A stretch of DNA of 64,000 bases from Ruegeria spongiae. Its GTDB lineage: Bacteria; Pseudomonadota; Alphaproteobacteria; Rhodobacterales; Rhodobacteraceae. The notes beneath the pieces were generated by a model, which was not told the DNA's origin, searched no databases, and saw nothing but the letters and a program-made list of their open reading frames with translations. A program made the position numbers and the translations under genes. The DNA lies in NCBI RefSeq assembly GCF_023502395.1, contig NZ_JAMFMB010000001.1, positions 248,001 to 312,000 on the forward strand, read 5' to 3'. Below are positions 52,429 through 60,804 of this stretch, piece by piece; positions within the stretch are counted from its first letter, which is position 1; the number at the start of each line of letters is the position of its first letter.

Positions 52429-52465
52429 GCACTCATGGTTCCGACAAAACGAAGCGCTTTCCAAT

Positions 52466-53098
52466 CTAACGATCAAATGCCGCCTTCAGATGGTTCAGCA
52501 CCATGGCGACATGCTGTTCTCTGATCGCGTCTCGAAGGTGTTCATCCTCAATGTTCGGGAGCAGCTTCATCATAGTACTCCAGGTCTGAAAGAACAGGAT
52601 CGCGCTGGCGAAGGCCAGGGTTTCGGAAATCGGATGCGGAGCGATTCGCAACAGAGTTTCGGTCAAAATCCGCGCATTGTGCAGGGTCGTTCTCTGATCC
52701 GCGATTTCAATTGCCGGGTCCACGCCCGTCGAATTCCAGATCTTCTGCAAGCATGGGCTCTGCTGCACCAGATCATGGGCGGTTGCTGACGCGGCGACCA
52801 CAAACCCCTCAAGCTGATCCCAATTCGTCAGTTGCGAAAGGCCCGCCTTCAAAGTGGAATCAATCCCTGCCACCTGGTCTTCAAAAAGCTTTGTTAACAA
52901 TGCGGTACGTGTTGGAAAATACTGGTAGACCGACCCGACCGGAACTCCGGCAACGCGGGCCACCTCGGTCATTTTCACTGTCGCCACATCGCTTTCGATC
53001 AGCAATTTCTCGGTCGCATCAAGGATCGCACGAACCCGCTTGCGGCTACGCGGCTGCGTGGGTTCGCGCCAGGATGACGCTGCGGAAGTTTCGGCCAT
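52466..53098 (-). CDS. TetR-family transcriptional regulator
   Basis: 210 residues. The N-terminal helix-turn-helix domain (RSRKRVRAILDATEKLLIESD, TEVARVAGVPVGSVYQYFPTRTALLTKLF) is canonical TetR/AcrR. The C-terminal ligand domain is all-helical and not assignable. It is divergent from the PLP decarboxylase gene across 107 bases and probably controls it and itself, as is usual for divergent TetR genes. The ligand may be an amino-acid or polyamine-like compound, by inference. Confidence 0.9.
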   Translation of the reverse strand: MAETSAASSWREPTQPRSRKRVRAILDATEKLLIESDVATVKMTEVARVAGVPVGSVYQYFPTRTALLTKLFEDQVAGIDSTLKAGLSQLTNWDQLEGFVVAASATAHDLVQQSPCLQKIWNSTGVDPAIEIADQRTTLHNARILTETLLRIAPHPISETLAFASAILFFQTWSTMMKLLPNIEDEHLRDAIREQHVAMVLNHLKAAFDR

Positions 53099-53111
53099 TA
53101 TACACCTTTTC

Positions 53112-53141
53112 TTGACAGAATACGTGAATAACTCTCATATT
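53112..53141 (+). promoter_or_regulatory. Promoter of the PLP decarboxylase gene
   Basis: A consensus -35 TTGACA (53112-53117) is 18 bases from CATATT (53136-53141). A short inverted repeat TTGA-N3-TCAA lies downstream at 53166-53176 and could be part of an operator. Confidence 0.4.
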
Positions 53142-53205
53142 TCGAACATGAAGGTTGCTCATGCCTTGATTGTCAATGCTTGACACCGCCCCGGAGGAGA
53201 AAATT

Positions 53206-54723
53206 ATGCCGCGCACCACACCTATGGCCGACTATTTGAGTGAACGTGATGGGCACCTGTTCGTTGATGACATTGATACAACAAAGCTTGTTGAGGAATT
53301 CGGCAGCCCGCTTTTCGTGATGTCGGAGCAGCAGCTCCGCAACAATGCACGTCGCTTCCACGCCGCCTTTGCCAAGCATTGGCCGGACGGGCCCGTTGAT
53401 ATCATGCCCGCCAACAAGGCAAACTGGAACCAGGGTGTCTGGGCGGTTCTGGCAGACGAAGGTCTGGGGGCCGACATCTATTCGGCAGGTGAATTGCATT
53501 GCGCCCTGAGCCTGGGCCTTGATCCCAACCGCATTTCCGTCAATGGCGGCGGTAAGACCGACGAGACGCTGCGCAAATGCATCATCGAAGGCGTTCGCAT
53601 CACGGTCGAGGAATTGAACGAACCAGAGCGGATCAACAACATTGCCAAGGAACTGGGCAAGACCGCCAAAATCCGCCTCCGGGTCAAACCCGACTTCCCC
53701 GGCATTTGGCGCCGCACGGATTTCGCGGTGGAATCGCTCTCGGTCGACCTTGGCCTGCAAATCTACAAAGCCGGTATCCCCGCCCAGTATCTCGAAGAGC
53801 TTGGCCGCGAAGTGCTGAAAATGAGCAATGTCGAACTGGTCGGCCTGCACTTCCACTCCGGTCGCTGGCGGAGCGATACCTGGTACTGGAAAAAGCTGAT
53901 GAAAGGATATGCCGAGCTGATCCTGCGGCTCAGCAAGGCATGGGGCGGGTATCGCCCGCAGGAACTGGATATCGGCGGTGGATTTGCGATTGAGGCCGAC
54001 CCTCTGCACGGGCTAAAAACCCGGATGCACGCGATCGAGACCTTCTTCACCTACCCGTTCGAACTGCTGGCGCATGTTTTCGGCAAGGCGGGTCGCTACA
54101 AGTTCATGGGTTTCGCCATCGAAAAGCTGATGCAATCCAAACCCGGCAGCCAGCGCGCTCCGACCATCGAGGAATACGCCGAGGCCGCCGTGACCACCTT
54201 CCGCGATACCTTGCTTAAAGGTGGTATGGACCTGAAAGGCATTCGTCTGCAGGCCGAACCGGGCCGCTCTTTCTTTGGTAATGCCGGCATTCACCTGACC
54301 AGCGTGAAGCGGTTCAAGAAACAGACGAAACCGATCAAGCTGAACTGGGTGCTGACCGATACCACGGCCTTCTTCATGAATACCGGCGTGATCGAGTTCA
54401 GCCTCAACGATTTCCGCATCGCCAACAAGCTCAACGCCGAGGAAACCCATGTCGCGGATGTGGTCGGCCATTCCTGCCACGGGGATCGCATTCTACCGAC
54501 CGTGAAGGTGCCGGAGCTGGAAAACGGCGACCTGATCGCGCTGCTGGACATGGGCGCCTATCAGGAAATCTCGGCCAGTAACTTCAACGCCCTGCCGCGC
54601 CCGCCCGTGGTCTTGGTGAACGGATCGCAAGCAGACGTTATCAAACGCGGCGAGACCATTGAGGACGTCTATGCCCGCGACATTATCCCGCCGCATCTTC
54701 GCCGGGAAGAAAAGATCGCCTGA
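53206..54723 (+). CDS. Type III-fold PLP decarboxylase (diaminopimelate/ornithine decarboxylase-like)
   Basis: 505 residues from the ATG at 53206, chosen for the GGAGGAG Shine-Dalgarno 8 bases upstream. An alanine-racemase-like barrel plus C-terminal beta domain: PLP lysine K71 in MPANKANWN, LGADIYSAGEL, HFHSG (215-219), DIGGGF (255-260), EPGRSFFGNAG (351-361), active-site C424 in CHGD, and the end AYQEISASNFNALPRP. This is the DapDC/ODC superfamily. It is longer than LysA (about 420), with an apparent insertion at about 265-320. No lysine or polyamine genes are nearby; the divergent TetR gene suggests inducible use. Substrate is unknown. Confidence 0.82.
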   Translation: MPRTTPMADYLSERDGHLFVDDIDTTKLVEEFGSPLFVMSEQQLRNNARRFHAAFAKHWPDGPVDIMPANKANWNQGVWAVLADEGLGADIYSAGELHCALSLGLDPNRISVNGGGKTDETLRKCIIEGVRITVEELNEPERINNIAKELGKTAKIRLRVKPDFPGIWRRTDFAVESLSVDLGLQIYKAGIPAQYLEELGREVLKMSNVELVGLHFHSGRWRSDTWYWKKLMKGYAELILRLSKAWGGYRPQELDIGGGFAIEADPLHGLKTRMHAIETFFTYPFELLAHVFGKAGRYKFMGFAIEKLMQSKPGSQRAPTIEEYAEAAVTTFRDTLLKGGMDLKGIRLQAEPGRSFFGNAGIHLTSVKRFKKQTKPIKLNWVLTDTTAFFMNTGVIEFSLNDFRIANKLNAEETHVADVVGHSCHGDRILPTVKVPELENGDLIALLDMGAYQEISASNFNALPRPPVVLVNGSQADVIKRGETIEDVYARDIIPPHLRREEKIA

Positions 54724-54739
54724 TCGAGCAAACTGACCG

Positions 54740-54781
54740 ACCACCGAATGGAAAGAGCTGAGGCTTGCACCATTCGGTGGT
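54740..54781 (+). terminator. Long perfect hairpin after the decarboxylase gene
   Basis: ACCACCGAATGG (54740-54751) and CCATTCGGTGGT (54770-54781) are a perfect 12-bp inverted repeat with an 18-base loop, 17 bases after the stop. There is no T-run. Confidence 0.5.
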
Positions 54782-54824
54782 TGAGTCGCCCCCGCGCTAT
54801 CTCCCGCCACGCATTCTCAAAGAA

Positions 54825-55000
54825 GGGCGGTTTGATAGCCAGCCTTCATCGCGGAATCGAATGGCCGTTCTGGCGACGTCGGCTGCAACGCAGCGATGGG
54901 TGTGCCGCACGCGCGAGTGGATGTTGCGCAAGCAACAGCCACGCGAGCAAAAGGCGGGTTTGTCCGCACAGCCGACATTGTAAGGTAGGCACCAGATCCC
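54825..55000. repeat. Candidate dispersed intergenic sequence beside the IS remnant
   Basis: This non-coding-looking stretch is open in several frames, giving products rich in Arg, Ala and Thr that look unlike real proteins. Its translation is reminiscent of spurious small proteins that recur in Roseobacter-group genomes, suggesting a multicopy intergenic element. That is recollection, not a search result. It merges with the 3' extension of the transposase frame. Confidence 0.3.
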
Positions 55001-55209
55001 AGCCCGCTCGCGGGTTGCGCGGCAAGATTGAAGTCATACCAACACTGTCCACCGGCCTTGCGTAAGCCTTTTCTGATTCGTGCCTGTCTGAATGCAGGAT
55101 CACCAAGTACCGTTTTCGGTACGCGCCGGTGGTGAGGGTGCCGCCTTTTTTTGCTGTCGGTTATTCCGACCAAGACCCGCGCGACACCCACAACTGGCAA
55201 CAACGGCGG

Positions 55210-56093
55210 GTCCACCGTCATGCGCCAGAGCTTGATTGCGAGTTTGCGGGCAACGGCCACAAGGGCCTTCTGCCCGATCCCATGCTTCGCGAAATGGTGG
55301 CTGCAGATTACTTTGGCCTCTGGATCGCGCCAGGGCCATTGCCAAGCTGCCTCGACCAGTATGCCACGCAAGCGTTTCTGGCCGACTGGACGCAGCTTTG
55401 CCCGCGCCGGGCTGTCGCCGCTCTGGCTGACGACAGGCGCGAGGCCTGGGTATGACGTGACGTCTTCCGACCTGTTGAACCGCTCTGGTGAGAACAGTTC
55501 TGCCAGAAAATGCGCCGCCGCCGTCTCGCCCACGCCGATGATCGAGGTCAACCGCCGGAACCGATCCGGGTGCATCCGCATGGTAGCGGTTCGGATCTTG
55601 GCTCGCAGCATCTTGTCCTCAGCAAGCAGGAACAGATACTCGCGTACCATCGAGGCCAACGTCATGCAGTGTTCCGGCGGAATTGGCAGCTCTGACAGAT
55701 CAATGGATGCGGCCAGAGGCCACTTTTGCAAGCTGGCCGGTTCCTCGATGCCCGAAGTCGGCAGAAAGTTCTTGATCTTCTGTTTGATCTTGCCACGGCT
55801 TTCCGCGATCCGTTTGCGTCGCCGGACAAGGGCGCGATAGCCTTCCTGCTCAACGGTAGGAATGGCGATGGGCCGGACTCGTGGACCAAATGGGTGATCT
55901 GACACCCGAGGCCAGCCAACTGTTCGGCCAGCGCCTCTTCACCGGATGAGCAAGTGTAGGTCTCAAACACCCCGCCGTCCGGTTCGAACAGAGCAACCGA
56001 ACAGGTTTTCTTGTGAACGTCTGGCCCGACATAGATTGGCCGATCCTCAACGGCGGCGGCGAACCGCGAAATCCGGCTTGCTTTCTTGACCAT
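55210..56093 (-). pseudogene. IS110-family transposase, internally deleted and frameshifted
   Basis: The N-terminal part (from ATG 56093) has IYVGPDVHKKTCSVALFEPDGG and ends near LVHESGP: the first Asp and the Glu of the RuvC-like DEDD tetrad. The frame then shifts at about 55865-55870. The second frame resumes with PIAIPTVEQEGYRALVRRRKR and continues through the coiled coil and the C-terminal Tnp_20 domain (LTSIIGVGETAAAHFLAEL, YPGLAPVVSQSGDS, KALVAVARKLAIKLW), including the catalytic serine region. About 50-60 residues carrying the last two acidic residues (the usual KTDRRDA block) are missing. It must be inactive. Confidence 0.85.
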
Positions 56094-56220
56094 GCTGGAC
56101 ACTCCTGGGGTTGGAAAACCCCGGCATCGCAGCATTCAGCGGCAACACCGTCCAGCATGGTATTTTTCTTGCGTCAACCGGCATGTCCTTGCCGCCCTGC
56201 CACTCCCCGCCTCGCAAGAA
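56090..56220 (-). ncRNA. Candidate vestigial IS110 bridge RNA
   Basis: Reading on the minus strand, an outer hairpin closed by TTCTTGCG / CGCAAGAA (56220-56213 with 56173-56166) is followed by a second one closed by an 11-bp perfect stem (56160-56150 with 56100-56090). The second contains an inner GGGGTT-TTCC-AACCCC stem (56107-56122). The last stem includes the transposase start codon. IS110-group elements encode a guide (bridge) RNA of about 180 nt with two looped stems in exactly this place. The assignment is by position and shape only. Confidence 0.4.
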
Positions 56221-56319
56221 CCGGCCTGCCGCGCAACATATTGAAAAACCTGTCGTCATTCAGACATCTTGCGCTGATAATCGAATAGTAGATTCACATG
56301 TTCTGAAAAGGTGTCTCAC

Positions 56320-56850
56320 ATGTCCAGATTGATTGGCATTGTCGTCGTTCTCGCCGCCCTTGCTGCGGTCTATTATTTTGCAATCTATCAGGAGCCGACC
56401 CCCTCCGAACAAATCGAAACAGCTGCACAGGACGCGGGCGATGCGGTTCAGGATGCTGCCTCGGCGCTGGGTGAGGCAGTGTCCGACGCGGCACAATCGG
56501 TGACGGAACAAGCCGGAGACACTGTGGCCGCGATTCAGGAGCAGGGCGCGCAAACGCTCGAAGACGCGTCTGGTGCCGTGACGGAAACGATCAACAACTC
56601 CACCTCGGCCCTAACCGACGGCGCGGCAGGTCTTCAGCAGCAGGGTCAGGAGTTGATCAAGCAATTGCAGGATGACGGGCTGCTGACCGAAGCCGGGTTC
56701 GATTACGACAAAGTCGTCAGCCAGGTCGAGGCCAGCCCGCTGGTGCAGGTGGTCAAGGATCAGTTCATCGCCATCGTCGGCGAGATTCGCGACGCGCCCG
56801 AACAGCTCGATACCGGGCTGGACAAGCTCAAGGCGCTTTTCCAGGGCTGA
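56320..56850 (+). CDS. Membrane-anchored helical protein, hypothetical
   Basis: 176 residues from the ATG at 56320, with AAAGG about 9 bases upstream; a GTG at 56311 is possible. One N-terminal transmembrane helix (LIGIVVVLAALAAVYYFAIY) precedes a long Ala/Gln/Asp/Glu-rich helical region with heptad-like repeats (AAQDAGDAVQDAASALGEAVSDAAQSVTEQ in part), resembling apolipoprotein- or LEA-like amphipathic helices. It is probably a periplasmic stalk. No known function. Confidence 0.75.
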   Translation: MSRLIGIVVVLAALAAVYYFAIYQEPTPSEQIETAAQDAGDAVQDAASALGEAVSDAAQSVTEQAGDTVAAIQEQGAQTLEDASGAVTETINNSTSALTDGAAGLQQQGQELIKQLQDDGLLTEAGFDYDKVVSQVEASPLVQVVKDQFIAIVGEIRDAPEQLDTGLDKLKALFQG

Positions 56851-56987
56851 CCACCCGCGCTGATTGACAGCCCGGACCACGCATGTTGTCCTGACCTCCA
56901 AAGAACAACCTGCCGCAACCGCTTTTGCTTGGCTGCGGCGGTCGCCCGATGCGCTCCCCCGCGCCGGTGACCCAACAGGAGGACAGG

Positions 56988-58019
56988 ATGAGCGATTTTC
57001 CCGACACCATGCAGGCCGCGATTTTAGTCCATGACGGCTATGCGCCGACGGCCACCGGCCCGGTCATCGACGATGCGGCAGACTGGTTGCAGGCGGTCGA
57101 AATACCGGTGCCGCAGCCCGGCGCGGGCCAGGTTCTGATCCGGATGCGGGCCTCTTCGGTCAACCCGTCCGATCTGCACTTCATCAAAGGCGAATACGGC
57201 CAGCCCCGCGTCAAGGACCACCCCGCCGGGTTCGAAGGCTGCGGTGACGTGGTCGCCACCGGTGCGGGGGCCGAACAACTGGCCGGGCAGCGCGTCGCCT
57301 TTGTCGCCGCGGGATCAGGCGCATGGGCGGAATATGTCGTGACCCCGGCACTGATGTGCATCCCGCTGCGCCCTGATGTCTCGGATTTCGACGGGGCCGC
57401 GCAGATCGTGAACCCGCTGACTGCGATGGCCATGGTCGATATCGCCAAACAGGCGGGCGAGGCGTTCATCATCTCGGCCGCGACCAGCCAGTTGGGCAAG
57501 CTGATGTGTGCGCTGGGCCGTGATCTTGGCCTGTCCCCCATCGCGCTTGTACGCCGTGCCGATGCGGTTGACCAACTCAAGGCGTTGGGGGCGGCCGAAG
57601 TTCTGGTGACCAGCGACGCCGGTTTCACCGACCGGCTGGCCGAGGTGATGCGGGCATTGAAGCCGCGCATTTTCCTGGATGCCGTGGCGGATCAGCAATG
57701 CGAAACCATCTTCACCGCCATGCCCAACGGCGCGCGCTGGATCATCTACGGCAAGCTCAGCACCGAACCGCCCGCGCTGACCCAGACCGGGCAGCTGATC
57801 TTCATGGGAAAACGGATCGAAGGGTTCTGGCTGACCCAGTGGATGACCAGCACCCCGCCGCAAGATCAGATGCGCGTGGTGGGTGAGGTTCAGGCCCGTT
57901 TCGCCGATGGCCGCTGGAGCACCGATGTCGCCGCAACCATCCCTTTGCGCGATCTGGTCGCCACCCTTGCCGAAACATTGAAAACCACCAAAGGCAAGGT
58001 CATGATCGTCCCCGAGTGA
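56988..58019 (+). CDS. MDR-superfamily zinc-independent oxidoreductase
   Basis: 343 residues from the ATG at 56988, preceded by AGGAGGACAGG. GroES-like N-terminal domain (GQVLIRMRASSVNPSDLHFIKGEYG, HPAGFEGCGDVVATG) and a Rossmann domain (AFIISAATSQLGKLMCALGRDLG, ALGAAEVLV). The catalytic and structural zinc cysteine sets are absent, so it is of the quinone reductase/enoyl reductase type (NADPH). It is 45 bases before livH and probably belongs to that catabolic operon. Substrate is unknown. Confidence 0.85.
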   Translation: MSDFPDTMQAAILVHDGYAPTATGPVIDDAADWLQAVEIPVPQPGAGQVLIRMRASSVNPSDLHFIKGEYGQPRVKDHPAGFEGCGDVVATGAGAEQLAGQRVAFVAAGSGAWAEYVVTPALMCIPLRPDVSDFDGAAQIVNPLTAMAMVDIAKQAGEAFIISAATSQLGKLMCALGRDLGLSPIALVRRADAVDQLKALGAAEVLVTSDAGFTDRLAEVMRALKPRIFLDAVADQQCETIFTAMPNGARWIIYGKLSTEPPALTQTGQLIFMGKRIEGFWLTQWMTSTPPQDQMRVVGEVQARFADGRWSTDVAATIPLRDLVATLAETLKTTKGKVMIVPE

Positions 58020-58064
58020 TCGCCAACCCGACACACCAAGTCTCAGCGGCACGAGGAGGAACGA

Positions 58065-58940
58065 TTGGACAATCTGCAGTTGGTGATCAGCGGGCTGGCA
58101 AATGGCTGTGTTTATGGCCTGATCGCGCTGGGTTTCGTGCTGATCTACAAGGCGACCGAGGCGGTCAATTTCGCCCAGGGCGACATGATGATGCTGGGCG
58201 CCTTTGTCACCATCGGGTTGACCAATGCAGACCATATGGGTCTGCCGTTCTGGGTGGCGGTGCCTATCTCGCTGGGGCTGATGGCGGGGTTTGGCGTTCT
58301 GCTCGACAGGCTTTTGATCCGGCGGATGTTCGGGGAAAGCCAGACCTCGGTGGTGATCCTGACCATCGCTCTGGGCTTTGTGATCCGCTTCGTGGCCGGG
58401 CTGATCTGGGGGCATGAACCGCAAACGCTGCAAAACCCGCTGGCAGGCAGGGACATCCGCTTTGGCGGCCTCGTGCTGGGGCTGGAGGATGTGGCGGTGA
58501 TCGTCGTCACGGTCCTGCTGACCCTGTCGCTTTACCTGTTCTTTGCCCGAACCAAGCTGGGCTTGGCCATGCAGGCCGCCTCGCAGAACCAGTTGGCGGC
58601 CTATTACATGGGGATCCCGGTGAAACGGGTGCAGGGGCTGATCTGGGGTCTTGCGGGCATGGTCGCCTGCGTCGCCGGCATCCTTTTTGCCGCCAAGGGC
58701 GCGGTTGATCCCAATTCCGGCCTGCTGGGCATCAAGGCCTTCGCGGCGGCGGTGATCGGTGGCTTCGGCAGCCTGCCCGGCGCGCTGGCGGGCGGGCTGA
58801 TCGTCGGCTTGATCGAGCCGTTTGCCAGCCGTTACATCGCCGCAGGCTATAGCCAGATCGCGCCTTATGCGCTTGTTCTGATCGTGCTGATCGTGCGGCC
58901 TCATGGCCTGTTTTCACAAATCCGCCTCAAGAAGGTCTGA
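58065..58940 (+). CDS. Branched-chain amino-acid-type ABC transporter permease LivH
   Basis: 291 residues from a TTG at 58065, with AGGAGGA ending 4 bases upstream; no ATG is suitably placed. About eight transmembrane helices, with ATEAVNFAQGDMMMLGAF near the N-terminus and the cytoplasmic loop AASQNQLAAYYMGIPVKRV that contacts the ATPase, as in HAAT-family LivH permeases. First transport gene of the operon. Confidence 0.93.
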   Translation: MDNLQLVISGLANGCVYGLIALGFVLIYKATEAVNFAQGDMMMLGAFVTIGLTNADHMGLPFWVAVPISLGLMAGFGVLLDRLLIRRMFGESQTSVVILTIALGFVIRFVAGLIWGHEPQTLQNPLAGRDIRFGGLVLGLEDVAVIVVTVLLTLSLYLFFARTKLGLAMQAASQNQLAAYYMGIPVKRVQGLIWGLAGMVACVAGILFAAKGAVDPNSGLLGIKAFAAAVIGGFGSLPGALAGGLIVGLIEPFASRYIAAGYSQIAPYALVLIVLIVRPHGLFSQIRLKKV

Positions 58941-58945
58941 CGCAG

Positions 58946-60043
58946 ATGCGGATCGTGTTCAAAACCAGCTATCTGCAGGATATCCGCCCCTGGAAACACG
59001 GCTATCAGCTGTCGCTCTATCTGATCCTGCTGGCCCTCGCGCTTGCCGCGCCTTTGCTGCTGGATGATTTCTATCTGGGCGAGTTGACCAATGTGCTGAT
59101 CTGGGCCATCGCGGGCATGGGCCTGATGGTGCTGACCGGCCATACCGGTCAGGCCAGCCTGGGCCACGCGGCGTTTCTGGCGCTGGGCTGTTACGCCAAT
59201 ATCATCCTGCTGGAGCAGGGTTTGCCGTTTCTGCTGGCTTTTCCGCTGGCCGGGCTGATCACCGGCATCCTTGGCGTGATCATCGCCATCCCGGCCCTGC
59301 GGATGCATGGCATCTATCTGGCCATCGCCACGCTGGCGCTGTCGGTGCTGATGGATGACATCATCGTTCTGAGCGAGCCGCTGACCGGTGGCGTGGCGGG
59401 CAAGTTCGCCCCGCCGGTGAGCGTACTGGGCATCGAGATCGACCGTTGGGGCACCCCGCGCGCCTTCTACTGGCTGGTCTTTGCGGTCACGGTTATCGTG
59501 ACGTTGGGCTATATCAACCTGCTGCGATCGCCGCTGGGGCGCAGCTTCATCGCCGTGCGCGACAGCGAGGTCTCGGCCCAGGCGATGGGTGTGCATATCG
59601 CGCGCACCAAGGCGATGTCGTTCTTCCTGTCCTGCGCGATCACCGGTCTGGCGGGCGCGTTGATGGGGCTCTTTGCGGGCGCTTTCAACAACGAGACTTT
59701 CAGCGTGGTGATCTCGATCCTGCTGCTGATGATGATCGTGATCGGCGGGCTGGGCTCGATCCATGGCGCGTTTCTGGGCGCGGTCGTGATCGGCTTCCTG
59801 CCGCAATTCCTGTCGATCAGCAAGGAATGGGTCGGCGCGCTGATCGGCGGCAACACGGTCGCGATTCCCGGTTTGGAAACAGGGGTGTTCGGCCTGATCC
59901 TGATCGTCTTCGTGTTGTTCGAACCGATGGGCATCTATGGCCGCTGGCTGAAAATCCGCACCTGGTTCGAACTGTTCCCCTTCTACCGCCGCGACATGTT
60001 CAAACGCCAGAAATCCTATCTCAAGACGGAGCGTCTGCGATGA
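58946..60043 (+). CDS. Branched-chain amino-acid-type ABC transporter permease LivM
   Basis: 365 residues, 5 bases after livH. Eight to ten hydrophobic helices with GHTGQASLGHAAFLALG and the EAA-like loop RDSEVSAQAMGVHIARTKAMSF. It pairs with LivH to form the membrane channel. The extra C-terminal tail (about 335-365) is polar and basic. It overlaps livG by 4 bases. Confidence 0.93.
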   Translation: MRIVFKTSYLQDIRPWKHGYQLSLYLILLALALAAPLLLDDFYLGELTNVLIWAIAGMGLMVLTGHTGQASLGHAAFLALGCYANIILLEQGLPFLLAFPLAGLITGILGVIIAIPALRMHGIYLAIATLALSVLMDDIIVLSEPLTGGVAGKFAPPVSVLGIEIDRWGTPRAFYWLVFAVTVIVTLGYINLLRSPLGRSFIAVRDSEVSAQAMGVHIARTKAMSFFLSCAITGLAGALMGLFAGAFNNETFSVVISILLLMMIVIGGLGSIHGAFLGAVVIGFLPQFLSISKEWVGALIGGNTVAIPGLETGVFGLILIVFVLFEPMGIYGRWLKIRTWFELFPFYRRDMFKRQKSYLKTERLR

Positions 60044-60804
60044 GCCTGCTGACGCTGGAAAACGTCACTTTGCGGTTCGGGGGGCTGACGGCGGTCGACG
60101 CCCTCTCTTTCGCCGTCGAACCGGGTGAGGTTTTTGCCATCGTCGGCCCCAACGGTGCCGGAAAATCCACCGTTTTCAACCTGATATCCCGGTTTTATGA
60201 TCCTGTATCCGGCGCTATCCACCTCGAATCCGAAGACCTGCTGGCGCATAAGGCCAGCGATGTCGCCAATCTGGGCATCGCGCGGACCTTTCAGAATATC
60301 GAACTGTTTGAACATGCCACCGTGCTGCAGAACCTGCTGGTCGGGCGGCACCGGCATCGGCGCAGCACGATGTTGTCGGAACTGCTGTTCCTACCCTCGG
60401 TCCGCCGTGCCGAGATCGAGAACCGCGAGAAGGTCGAAGAAATTATCGATTTCCTCGACCTGCAGCCCTATCGCGACAAGATGATCGCCGGGCTGCCTTA
60501 TGGCGTCCGCAAGGTGGTCGAGGTCGCCCGCGCCCTGGCCACTGATCCGCGCCTCTTGCTGCTTGATGAACCGGCCTCGGGGCTGTCGGTCGAGGAAACC
60601 AGCGACATGCGCTGGTGGATCGAGGATATCCGCCGCCAGATGGGGATCACGGTGCTGATGGTCGAACATGACATGGGGCTGGTCTCGGGCGTTTCGGATC
60701 GCGTGCTGGCTATGGCTGATGGCGCCAAACTGGCGCTTGGCACCCCGAGCGAGGTGCAATCGCATCCGGCGGTGATCGAGGCCTATCTGGGCCGCGCCTC
60801 ATGA
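60040..60804 (+). CDS. HAAT-family ABC transporter ATP-binding protein LivG
   Basis: 254 residues. The start ATGA overlaps the livM stop. Walker A GPNGAGKS, Walker B LLLLDEPASGLS, and the H-loop in VEHDMGLV. The signature segment is degenerate (GLPYGVRKVVEVARAL), as is common in LivG. The family's conserved GIARTFQNIELF is present. It works with LivF as the ATPase pair. Confidence 0.94.
   Translation: MSLLTLENVTLRFGGLTAVDALSFAVEPGEVFAIVGPNGAGKSTVFNLISRFYDPVSGAIHLESEDLLAHKASDVANLGIARTFQNIELFEHATVLQNLLVGRHRHRRSTMLSELLFLPSVRRAEIENREKVEEIIDFLDLQPYRDKMIAGLPYGVRKVVEVARALATDPRLLLLDEPASGLSVEETSDMRWWIEDIRRQMGITVLMVEHDMGLVSGVSDRVLAMADGAKLALGTPSEVQSHPAVIEAYLGRAS

Larger units (their letters stand above)
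55210..56220 (-). mobile_element. Decayed IS110-family insertion sequence
   Basis: The element comprises the broken transposase and its upstream structured region. IS110 elements lack terminal inverted repeats, so the ends cannot be fixed; the left end is probably between 56220 and 56310, and the right end below 55210. It lies between the decarboxylase gene and a membrane-anchored protein gene. Confidence 0.7.

Noticed and set aside
52191-52476. Two further overlapping minus-strand frames (ending at 52191 and 52217)
   Set aside because: Their products are compositionally implausible compared with the frame ending at 52213; at most one can be real.
59446-60039. Upstream extension of livG into livM
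   Set aside because: It is out of frame with livM and unrelated to ABC ATPases; the ATGA overlap at 60040 is the natural start.
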